Below, in pieces: positions 1 through 9,688 of a stretch of DNA of 64,000 nt. The DNA is from Stereum hirsutum FP-91666 SS1 (taxonomy: Eukaryota > Basidiomycota > Agaricomycetes > Russulales > Stereaceae): positions 1,589,063 to 1,653,062 of the forward strand of contig NW_006763131.1 of the NCBI RefSeq assembly GCF_000264905.1, written 5' to 3'. Position 1 is the stretch's first letter. The number at the start of each line of letters is the position of its first letter. The position numbers and the translations under genes are program-made. The notes under the pieces are model-generated. The model did no database searches. It saw only the letters and a list, made by a program, of their open reading frames with translations, and was not told the origin of the DNA.

Positions 1-91
1 GACATTCTACGAGAAACAAGAAAGAGATGGGAAGAAAGTCGTGGTACGCAGCGTCGATGAACTTCAAAAAAGGTTTAGTGAAGGAGTCGTC

Positions 92-1084
92 TTAAGCTTT
101 GCAGTGAGAGTCTGAGACACGAGCAAGAGATGGGTATGACGTCGGGAACCGCGCCACTACTGTTTGCCGAGCTCTGGAACGGGCAGCGTGGGAGATGCAA
201 ATTACCCCGTTTTGGAAGGCGAGTAGCGATTTCGTCCACGTCCACAACCTGCTCCTAAACGGACCAGGTATCGCAAGTCGAATCCTCTCAGACTCACCCG
301 CCAATATAGTCCCGCTCCTGCTCTCGATCCACTTGCCCACCGCTCCGAGACTGCCCAGTTCCTTCCCTGGCCCATCTCCGTGCACTCCGCTCTGGCTCCT
401 AACAATCCTCGCGAGCGTGTCGCGCTTGAGGGACCACTTGAGCTGACGCATGACGGGGAGGAGGGAGCGCGAGACGGAGGGCGAGGAGGACTCGACGTCG
501 GGGTAGATGTGTGTGATGTGGAGGGATTTGAGGATGTTGGGACCGGGGCTGGTGGTACGGCGACGGAGGTTGGAGGAGACTATGTTGGAGGCGTGACGGC
601 GCTGGAGACGGACGGAGGATTCGTAGTTGATGACGGACTGTCAAATAACAAATGAATTACGACGAGAAACGACATGGGTGCGTTGTATGGGAGATAGAGT
701 CACGAACGAGAGGTGAATAGAAATAAAGCCCCATCCTCCATCTTCGCTCGATGTTGAAGCCCTTCATGACGCCCCAATGGACGAGATCGGCGACTGTGGG
801 GCGGAGAGGAAGCCCTTGTGGTCCGAGGGCGAATAGGGCATGCGAGACGCGGGAGGGGGCGACGACGAGGAGACGGGTGCGGTGGAGGAGGGGGTCGGAG
901 GTGAGGAGGGAGAAGTAGGGGTGTAGTTTGGAGAGCGCGGCGAGATCAGGGATATCGAGGAAGGAGACTGGTGCGTTCGGAATTAATTATATTGTGAGTG
1001 TGTTCTGTGGAAGATATAGAGGAATGGTTACGTACAGATGTAGAGAAGGATCTCTGGGGGGATGTTCAGGAGTACATTGGGCAT
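92..1084 (-). CDS. F-box protein, 284 aa
   Basis: Likely substrate receptor of an SCF ubiquitin ligase. Three exons read on the minus strand: 1036-1084, 708-967 and 92-637, with introns of 68 and 70 nt (donors GTACGT and GTTCGT); the joined length is 285 codons including the stop. The N terminus (residues 1-45) has the F-box pattern: IPPEILLYIFSFLDIPDLAAL followed by a second hydrophobic stretch. That is the Skp1-binding helix set. The rest is basic and Arg/Ser-rich with no recognisable substrate-binding repeat. The start is the first ATG (1082-1084) before the F-box. It diverges from the DUF6533 gene, so 1085-1532 must hold both promoters. The F-box call is sound; the substrate is unknown. 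Confidence 0.72.
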
Positions 1085-1532
1085 CGTGGTTGAGAGCAGC
1101 AAGAGAGCAGCCGCAGCTTGTTCGTTGCGTGGTGGCCAGATGCAGTTGCCACAGGGGCCAGATGCTGGGTCCGGGCCGATTCCGGCCGCGCACACCGTGC
1201 GTGGCTGTCGGAGGCGGAGAATGAAATCGTTCTTGCATTCGTTCTTCACCGCTGATCATCTCCGCGTCTCTGTCGCACGTCCTTCGCCACACGGTTTCAC
1301 TCCCGAAACTTCATGCTCACAATCTGTTCCGTCATTGCTTCCCGCTTTCTGACAGATGCACGCTCGACTTTATTCCCGATCTGCTCGCGGTCCAGGCTGA
1401 CACGGATGCCTCGCGTGGCGAGCAAGAACGGCTCCATAGAAGTTGAAAAGTGAACTGCACGCCGACTGCTTCTTCCCCCAGGCCTTTGCTCTCGACGCCC
1501 ACCGTCAGTCTGCACATCGCACGCCGCCCGCC
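1085..1532. promoter_or_regulatory. Intergenic region between divergent genes
   Basis: About 450 bases between the start codons of the F-box gene (minus) and the DUF6533 gene (plus). No clear TATA box or repeat was seen. It must contain both promoters and 5' leaders. Confidence 0.4.
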
Positions 1533-3729
1533 ATGGTTCAAGATACTCTCGAGACCGCGCAACATTTCATCTTCGTGTATGCGCTTTCTCGTGTTACCTG
1601 TCGTGGTTCGTTTGCTCACCGGGTTCTCATAGCACGCAAGTTTACTTCTGCGGTAAGATAGAAACTTTTCTACGCATACACGCCGTTTGTTTCTGGATAA
1701 CACTGTACTAAATCTTGTTCTGTAGCGATGTGTACGTCTTTTTTCCTATGCATCCCGCCCAGGTCAGATGCTAACTCCGTTTTTTCCAGACGCCGTCGTC
1801 ATATGGGATTGGGTCATCAGTCTCCCTCGAGAATACCGTTTCGTAAGTATGAACGTTCTCGCCCGCCATATGCATACTTATATCCTCTCTAGATCTGGAG
1901 AACGTCCATCACACCCGTCAAATGCGCCTACCTCTTTTGCAGGTGACTTGTTCTCTCGTCGTATGTGTCCCGCGGGCTACCCTGACCCATCCTTACTAGG
2001 TATTGGGTCATAGCTACGGTCCCTTACCTTCTCTATTGCTTCGTCATGGACCATACGTGGGATGAATGTGAGAGGATATATAAGGTCGGGCCGCTTACTA
2101 TGCATATACACCCTTATGTCCCCAACTCAACCCGAGTCTCATAGATCCCAGTGGCTCTGGCACTCTGGAACCAGGCTGGGTCGGAATGTACGTTTTTCTA
2201 CCATGTCACACCGGCGATGCGCGCCGTTGACAGTATATATCTCCTGCTTCAGCCGTCCTCCTCATCCGCACCTATGCCTTCTTCAATCGGAGCAGGCTCG
2301 TTTTAGGCCTGCTCTGCATGGCTCTTGGCGGCGTCATTGCGTACCAACTCTATGTCGATACTTCGCAGATGCTCGGTGAGTTGCTCGTGTGAATTACCTC
2401 TTTGTATGCCATGTTAATGTTGGTCCATATCAAGTTCTTCAGTTTGTTACTCCACCATTCGTAAGTCTTCATCCTTATGGTCGTGGATATATTGTGTAAT
2501 GTTATTATAATAGCAACTTGGACCATGCTTCCCCGAGTCGAAGCCACACTCTGCACATCTCCTTGGTATGCTTACTCTGTTCGCTATCGCTATCTCTTCC
2601 TGTGTCTGATTCAACTTCTCGATCTTCTAGGTTTCTTCGTACGTTTTGTCGTACCTCACGACTTGTTACCGTTCATTGACCACGCTACATTATTCGCGCA
2701 GATCGCGCCTCTGCTCTTCGACACCGTCGTCACCTCCATGACCGTTTGGAAGGCCATCCAGATCCGCCGTCGTAATGGAGGCCCGAGCAGCCGTCTCATC
2801 CAGACTTTCCTTCGTGAGGGCGTCTTCTACTATCTCTTGATCTCAATCGCCAACCTGGTAAGCCGCTACGCTATCATCATTAATGCCTATCTGTTTCTCA
2901 ACGTTAACGTATTTACCCATCAGATCAACGGTATCTTCTACCTACAGTTCGTTCATGATCCCTTTCTCGCACCCATGAACAATATCTCATGAGCTTGTGT
3001 TTAGGCCTCGTCAAGTCATCTCAGCCATCAACATCCCTCTCAGCGTCATGCTCAGCCCTGTCCTCGCCTGCCGTCTCGTAAGTCCCTCCATCTACCCCAC
3101 TCCCACCTTCCGTCTCCCCTACCCACACATCTTTCCACACTTAGATCCTCGATCTCCGCGAACGAGGCGCCGAAACGATCCCCCACTCCGAAGGCACCAT
3201 CCCCGCCTTCACCACCTCTCCCAACCGGATCTTCGGCCTCCGTTTCCGCGCCGACAGCAACAATTCTGGTGGAAGTCCTCCCCGCGGACTCACCTCGCAC
3301 GGCTCGCGCGGTAACCTCGGTTCGCCGACTTCGAATCTCGTGAGGTCGCATCCCCGCGCGAAGACGACGACGATCAATTCGGGGGTGATGCTTACTACCA
3401 TTGGGAGCGTTAATGTTGGTGTGACGACTACGACTAGGACCGCATCCAGTCTAGGACACGGACACGGACACGGACATGGGTATGAGCGTGCGATTTATAG
3501 TGGCCCGGAGGGGGGCATGGGCGGGGTGGGCGAGAACGCGATGGAGATGGAGCTGGATGTGGCGGATGAGTTGAGGTATCAGACGAGGAGTAAGAGTAAG
3601 AAGGAGAGGGAGCAGGAGATGGAGGATGAGGCGGCGTTTAGGGCTGTTGAGATGAGTTTGGGGATTGGGTTGGGTGGGGCGGTGGATGGGATTAGGGTCG
3701 ATGTGGAGAAGATGAGCGATGCGATTTGA
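1533..3729 (+). CDS. DUF6533-family multispan membrane protein
   Basis: Member of the DUF6533 family, multi-pass membrane proteins found in large numbers in Agaricomycetes and of unknown function. The diagnostic N-terminal motif is visible around 1790-1840 (VVIWDWVISLPREYRFIW). Later exons give typical family segments: VLLIRTYAFFNRSRLVLG near 2250-2310, LLGFFIAPLLFDTVV near 2620-2730, and INIPLSVMLSPVLACRL near 3030-3075. Roughly seven hydrophobic spans alternate with short loops. There are ten or more introns of about 50-60 nt; the splice sites between 2375 and 2640 are uncertain. The cytoplasmic C terminus (3150-3729) is long, Thr/Ser- and charge-rich and carries a Gly-His repeat (3459-3480). 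The ATG at 1533 has a good context (CCGCCATGG) and leads straight into the first span. Confidence 0.75.
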
Positions 3730-4349
3730 GGAGGGACGGGACGGGTGGGTGTGGCTGAGGGGTGTATCGTGTCGTTGAGTGGGAGGGAGTGAAGTGGTTC
3801 AAGCTGTTCGTCCTGGTCTGGTTGAGTTTTTTTCCCTGTCCCGTCGCATCATCACATAGATCCTTTCGTCGTTGTCTCGTTTTCTCTGTTCTCCGTTCTC
3901 CGAGCCGTCCTCACCCGCATACGGTCTTTACATGATGATAATTCTTGGTTGTATCCCTGCCTGTTGTATTCGTATTCATATCCATATCCATACCCATAGC
4001 ATATACTATAGTGTAAGTAAACTGTGTATGTATCATCCTTCGTTCGTTCAGCCGTGTTTATAATGTAAAAGTACCTTCCGACGCTGTGGTCGTGTATTCG
4101 ACGCGAGCTTGAATCAAACATAATTCGCAAGTCTGTCGAGCGAGCGAGGTGGCACTGTACCGGGGCTGGTTAAAGATGTATACACTTCTATTACCACTCT
4201 GAAGGCTATCGACTGTATTCCAAATTCTTTTCAGAGAAATATGATCTTGACACCAGTTCTGTAGCAGCCTGAGCTCGACCGTGTTCAGATACAGTAATAA
4301 AATGAACAGTATTTCTGGAAAGACATGCAGTATCCGTATAAGCCAGAAC
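3730..4349. other. Intergenic, convergent 3' ends
   Basis: About 620 bases between the stop of the DUF6533 gene and the stop of the minus-strand NUFIP1-like gene. It contains T-rich 3'UTR-like sequence and an imperfect CATATC/CATACC repeat near 3970-4005. No gene was seen. Confidence 0.5.
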
Positions 4350-6099
4350 CTACACAAGAGGGACGGCATTGAGACCATCGCCCGACGACTCTTCTGGAAC
4401 AAGCGACTCTCTCTGTTTCGAATCGTCCTTCTGCTCATCGACGACCTCTATCATCTTCTCCTCCGCCTGCCCAGGTTTCAGCTCTACGTTTTCCAAGAAA
4501 TCGTTGGTGACCAAGAAATGGATCGCCTGCGAGAGATTAGAGACCGTCATCCGGATTTCTGGGAGTAGGAGCTGAGAGTTGACATAAGTGAATCGGATAG
4601 ATTTGGCGATGCAACAGGCTAGTGAAGACTTACGTTACGGAGGAGGGAAGGATGCGTCCCGAATGGGTTTCGTGGTGGTTTTTTGGGCTGTGGTGGGGCG
4701 GGTTTGCGTGCAGGTGTGATTGCGGCGTCTTCATGTCGTGGAACCTTGGCTGCTGTTGATAGGGGTTATGGCAGAGAAAGAGGAAGGGGAAGGGGCCGTG
4801 GGAGGGGATCGGAGCGGGGAAGAGGGACGGGGCGGGGACATGGGCGAGGTGGTGTGCAACAGGCTATGTCTTCGAGTCACGCCAAATCAAAGGAGGAGGC
4901 CCATTCAGACGGAGAGTCCTCGAGTACTCAGTCGGATTCAGACGATGGTCCGCCCGAAGCTGTATCCTCCAAGGCACCCACTGGACTCGTTGCGGACATC
5001 GGGTCTTCCGAGGACGAGACAGAGCATGGTCACGTTGAAGTCCCTGAGGAGATAGTACCTCCAATCGTACATCCACCATCACTCGTCCCACCACGAAATC
5101 CACCACGCTCGCCTCCATCACCGCTCTCTCCCTCCACTCTCCGTCTCTTCTGTCCTCGCAGTGCGGGATCGTCAGGATGCAACTGTCCCCGCGCGATAGC
5201 CTCGTCCAACTTGCGTTTCTTCTCATCCACGCGCGCGGCCGTAGGCCACCGTTTTTTACGCTCTTCGATCCATTTCTCGAGGTTCTCGGGGTCGTTGAGG
5301 TTGATGCTCGTTCCCTGGATGAAAACTGGTTTCCTACATTCAAGATCCACATCATAGGGATGTCAGTCAACACGAACTCACCGACCGTCGCAAGATAACA
5401 TCGTACGACGGAGCAAAGACGTATATAATAGAATAGAACAGATAGGTTCCAAAAAAGAAAAAACACGCACCCTTTCAAACTCGGATCCGCATCCCACTCG
5501 TCCCTCCTCTTCTTCTTATCCCACCCAGGCGGATAAATCAAATGTCGATCCATCATATGTATCTCCACCGCCTTCGCCGAGCCCGCGAACATACATCCCG
5601 GATGCTTGCACCTCGCACCGCCCGGACTGAACCAGTTCGTCTGCTGCTGCTGTTGGTGTTGTGGGCGCTGTTGTTGGTGGTGATGCTGTTGTCCAGTCCC
5701 TCTTGCTCCTCTGCCCGCACCTGAACCTACATTGTTCCGAAACGCATTATGTCCATACCCAGAAGACGGGCCCGCAACCGCCTGGTTTTGGTTTTGGTTT
5801 TGGTTTTGGAAAGAACTCGAAGCGGAAGGATTATAAGCGGCAGAATAAGCATATCCTTGAGCATTATTCTGCGCAGGATTCTGATTGTTGTAGTACTGCG
5901 CGTACGCCTGAGCGTAATGCGGGGACGGCTGCTGGGCGTACGGGTTGGCAAAGAGGTTCGGTACGGGTACGGCCTGAGTTTGAGTTCTAGTGGTCACGAC
6001 GGGCGTAGGATTAGGATTAGGATTATGGACGGCATTTGTAATTGGATTGGGTGGGAGATTTGGACGAGCAGGCAGCCCGTGGAAATTTTGAGGATGCAT
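4350..6099 (-). CDS. NUFIP1/Rsa1-type snoRNP assembly factor with C2H2 finger
   Basis: NUFIP1 (yeast Rsa1) is a nuclear scaffold that works with the R2TP chaperone to assemble box C/D snoRNPs. Exon 1 (5471-6099) encodes an Asn/Gln-rich low-complexity N terminus, with an NQ run near 5785-5812, then a C2H2 finger (CKHPGC...HMMDRH) near residues 165-187. After a 137-nt intron (5334-5470) comes the NUFIP1 core: GTSINLNDPENLEKWIEERK. The last exon (4350-4571) carries the conserved tail IRMTVSNLSQAIHFLVTNDF. Between 4753 and about 5070 the reading frame holds four stops. A strong pyrimidine-tract acceptor ends at 4753 and phase-matching donors lie at 5058 or 5070, so I infer one intron of about 306-318 nt. 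That gives 410-414 aa with every exon in frame. The start at 6099 is the first ATG of the open exon. Confidence 0.72.
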
Positions 6100-6992
6100 A
6101 ACACAAGGAAGAGAGTCCGAGTTCGTTCGTCACTTGTTCGGTAACAGAACTCTGAACCCGGCGCGTCGCGCGCTCCCTCCAAAAAATACAAGTCGCGCAC
6201 GACCATGTGATTGGCGGCCACGATCACGTTTAGGTTCACTCTTGTTCGGCGCCATCGTCCCGTTGTTCTCACCCTATTACATTCGCCGCGATCGCGATTC
6301 ACTGATTGGCAGGGGGAAAAAAGCATACACCGAGTACTCGAGAACATATGCATACTTTTTTGTTTTTGTACACACGAGGTAAGAGCGTTTGCAGTAAGCA
6401 GATTGCACGAAAGCAGTACGGTAAGAAGGGGGGCACGGCAGGGCAGGGCAAGATAGGGCAGGGAGGCAACGAGATGACACTCAGAAGGAAGAGGCGAAAG
6501 TAAAAAGAGGAGAGGTGGGATCGGGATTCGAGTGGGTCGAGACAAGCAAGATGTCGGTAAGTGTCAGGGACCGGTCAAGAGGGTGCGAAGCGAGGTACTC
6601 ATGGGTGACAACTCGGAGCGCATACGATGGCTTCTACGAGGGAAGAGGAGATACATGGATTGAAAGGGGGTTTTCGGTTTTGAGGATCAAGAAAGGATTT
6701 GGAGGGGAAAGGATTTGGAGGGGAAAGGGGTGGGAAGGTCGAGGCATGGGATAGGGGCAAAGTAGAGTCCATCAAGGCCTTGCCTTGGGCGGCGCAGCGA
6801 AGATAATAGAAAGCGTGCAGGAGCAACGAAGAGAGGGAGCGATACATGTAGATAGCGACAAGCACTAATTCGAGTGGTCAAACCCGTGACAGAGAACCCT
6901 CTCAGACGAGGCTAATAATAAACACACGAATGCCCAAAAAAGAAAACGGGGAGGTGATGGGATGTGCCCGACCTAGACCTTCGACGAGGCGC
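6100..6992. other. Intergenic: NUFIP1 promoter and KH-gene 3' region
   Basis: About 890 bases upstream of the NUFIP1-like start and downstream of the KH-gene stop. Small open frames here lack family features or splice logic. Near 6690-6730 there is a short GGAAAGGATTTGGAGGGGAAAGG direct repeat. No gene is supported. Confidence 0.45.
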
Positions 6993-8171
6993 TTAGTCCT
7001 CGTCTTGGTCCTGCTGCTGTTCCTTCCCAACACGCCTCTCCTTCTCGCTCTCAAGCTGGTTGTAGAGCAAGAAGAGCGCCTTCTCGTTCGCTTCCGGCGT
7101 GCCGACGATAGTGAACATCCTCTCTCCGGTCTCGTCGTGGGGGGCCTTAGCGATAGAGATCTTTGAGCCGGAGAGACGCCTAATCTCGGTAATTTTGGTG
7201 CCTCCGCGACCGATGATACAACCGACCATGTCAGAGGGGATGGAGATGTTCTGGGTGCGCAGGTTGGCTGCCTGCGAGGGAGATTCGGGCGAAGGGGGGC
7301 TGGTGGCGCGAGTGCTCATCTCTCCGGCGTTCGACCGACGGCCACTGTAACTCCCGGAGTAGTTGTGCGCGCGGCGGCCGGCACCACCCATGCTGCCACC
7401 GGAGCGCTCGTCGGCGACACCGGGATGGTAGAGCACTGTGCCTAGACCCCTTTCCCAGTCCTCCAACAGACAGCGACCAATCTCCTCGATGGCACGGCCG
7501 ATGGACTCGGGGGAGCCCTGGACATCGACAACACGTTCGGTGGACTGAGGGAGCATGTCCTTGGAAGCGACCATGCGTGCACCGGATCCATCTTGAATGG
7601 CCTTGATTTTGAGACCGTTGCGGCCGATGATGGTGCCCATGAGGTTGTGCGAGATGAGGAGACGGATGGAGGTGTGGGATCCGGAAGAGGAAGAGACGGA
7701 AGGAGAAGCGGGGTTGGCTTCCACGAGCTGAGCGATGATGAGAGCGTAGGCCTATTGGGAACCGAATACGGGATGAGTAAGCATGTATAACGAATGATTG
7801 GAAGGCTGAAAACCGACAAACGCACCTTGGCTACGCTGTCAACAGCTCCGGTGACGGTGAGGACACGCTCGTGTACGCCAGGGATGACCTTGCTGACGCC
7901 AGCCTTGACGCCGGTCTGGTCACGGAGGTCGGCAACATTTTTGCCAGCCTTTCCGATGATGACGCCGGCGTCCTTGGTGCTGACAAGAGCTCTGAGAGTA
8001 AGAACGTCTTGACCAGCAGGCGAAGGCGACCGAGACTGGTGTGGGGACGCTGTGAGGAACGATGCGGGGAGAAAAAAATCGGTGATTTGATCAGTCAGGA
8101 TGAAGATCAGATTCGAAGTGAAAAAAAGACGGACCAGAGTCACGGTTAGCAGCGGGAGAGTCGGAAGGCAT
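6993..8171 (-). CDS. Three-KH-domain RNA-binding protein (PCBP/Rnc1/Pbp2 type), 336 aa
   Basis: KH proteins of this class bind single-stranded, C- or U-rich RNA and control mRNA stability, localisation or translation. Exons on the minus strand are 8144-8171, 7826-8049 and 6993-7751, summing to 337 codons including the stop. Three KH domains are visible through their GXXG loops: KH1 VIIGKAGKNVADLR (exon 2), KH2 TIIGRNGLKIKAIQ and KH3 CIIGRGGTKITEIR (exon 3). An RG/Ser-rich linker separates KH2 from KH3, and the tail is Gln/Asp/Glu-rich. The intron at 7752-7825 interrupts KH1 after VDSVAK. An in-frame upstream ATG at 8348 could add 59 residues of His/Pro/Ser-rich sequence. I prefer 8171 because that stretch looks like a CT-rich leader. 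S. pombe Rnc1 and yeast Pbp2/Hek2 are the nearest named family members. Confidence 0.85.
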
Positions 8172-9688
8172 GAGGAAGGAGGAAACGGGGGAGAGGACGG
8201 CGGAGGGGTGGAGGAGGATGGGGCGGACGGCGAGGGGATGTCGATGAGAAATGGAGTGGGTGTGAGTGAGAAACGGCGGCGCTGGGGTCGCGCAGGCTGA
8301 GGGGGCGGGCCACGCGGCGACGGCCGGCCACACGCTCTCGTCAGCCATGACTCCTCCGGAACCGCCCGTTCATCGTTCCTTCTCTGGCCTCTCCGCACCC
8401 AAGCGTACCGCGTCGTCCAGTGTCGTGACCCCAATTCAGGTTTGACACCAAGCGTGCATGCTGGCTGTCTCAAAGATGCTCACAACTGACGCCTTGACGC
8501 TGGCAATGGCATATGCTTCACCGTGTTCATCGACTTTGATTCTGGCTATTGAACTCCAGACGCTGAAGATGTCATCCTGCGGTCTGAAATCCTCGGCATC
8601 ACGTCTCACTGCTCTCTACGTCTCCTCCATTTCTTTCTTCGGAGCGCTGCGTCTTCGTGCTAGGCGCTGCGAAAGTACCCTCATGGTGTTTCCTGTGTCT
8701 CCTAAAGCATTGGCGTACGAAATCAAATCTAGACTCTCTTGTCCCGTTCTCGTACTCCGTCACGCCACTCCGTTCGCCTGCTTTCCATACGAAATTAATT
8801 CCGTTTTTTCGAAGAAAAAATTCAATTTTGTTGGCTACGTATCACTCCGATACCCCACCTAGACCTCACGATGAAGCTATGGGCCTCTCAGAATAGTGTT
8901 ATGCCATCATACCCTTGGTCCCGTGTCCTTCCGATCTCGTCGTAGGGGGCTTTCATTTGTCGTTCCAAGTACGGGAAAAGTCGTACCTGGCGTAGCAGAT
9001 CACTCTCTCGGGAGACAGCAATCTTGTGTCTGGATGTTCTCGCGTGTAAGCGGTCGCTCAATTGATCTCATCGAGATTAAAATGCTGCTGCAAGTACGTA
9101 TACTGTAGGATTTTCGGGAACGCCGTTGTGGCGTTCCGAGTGCTTCCCGAACTGTTTCGTTGTATATAGTGCTGCGGGTGATCCTTTGTAGAGTAGACAG
9201 ACCTTTACATGAATGCAGTTTATAGCACACCAAGCCAACCCGGCGAATGCGATCTACATGTATGACGAAGCGGGCACAAACGGGGAATTCGAAAATGCAC
9301 CAATCGGGTCCGAACATGGCCGTGGCCAATCCGCGAAGAAGGAATGGGTCCGACAAGGTGGCGCTCGCGACGGCGCGGAATGCCGAGGGCATTATCCTTC
9401 GACGGAGATCGGACTCGACGTTGACTTGCATCTGGCTTCGACTCCGTCCTGCATATATAACGAAAATCGTTTGCGTCTGCTTTCCTCTTCTTCTTCTCAT
9501 CCTTTTCCCTTGCTTTGGCTTTCTTGATTCCCTGCGCTCTTGCGCGCCTTTGACCCAGCGCCAGACCCCTCCTATTCAGTAGACATCTTGTCCAAAAGGA
9601 TCGGGCTCCTTGCTTACCGGACCCCTCGCAACTTTCTCCTCAACCACCACCATCTCCGATTCCAGTCTACATTCCTTGGACTACACTC
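8172..9688. other. Intergenic 1.5 kb, divergent promoters
   Basis: Separates the KH gene (minus) from the XlnR-like gene (plus). Open frames at 8458-8862 (+) and 9000-9500 (-) show no recognisable motif or conserved splice pattern and were not called. A perfect 8-bp hairpin lies at 9117-9137. A TATA-like box near 9452-9460 followed by a CT-rich tract belongs to the downstream gene. Confidence 0.45.
9452..9460 (+). promoter_or_regulatory. TATA-like box of the XlnR-like gene
   Basis: CATATATAA lies about 230 bases before the start codon and is followed at 9478-9530 by a CT-rich tract of the sort found at fungal transcription starts. This is inference from sequence only. Confidence 0.35.

Noticed and set aside
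4683..5357. Plus-strand open frame of 224 codons, RG-rich then acidic
   Set aside because: It lies antisense to the NUFIP1 core and its presumed intron; the RG-rich part mirrors a Pro/Arg-rich minus-strand region and no family is recognised. Kept only as a note in the findings.
8458..8862. Plus-strand open frame of 134 codons
   Set aside because: No motif, no conserved splice pattern, and it sits in the KH/XlnR intergenic region.
9000..9500. Minus-strand open frame of 166 codons
   Set aside because: Sequence looks like random translation of the promoter region of the XlnR-like gene; no domain.
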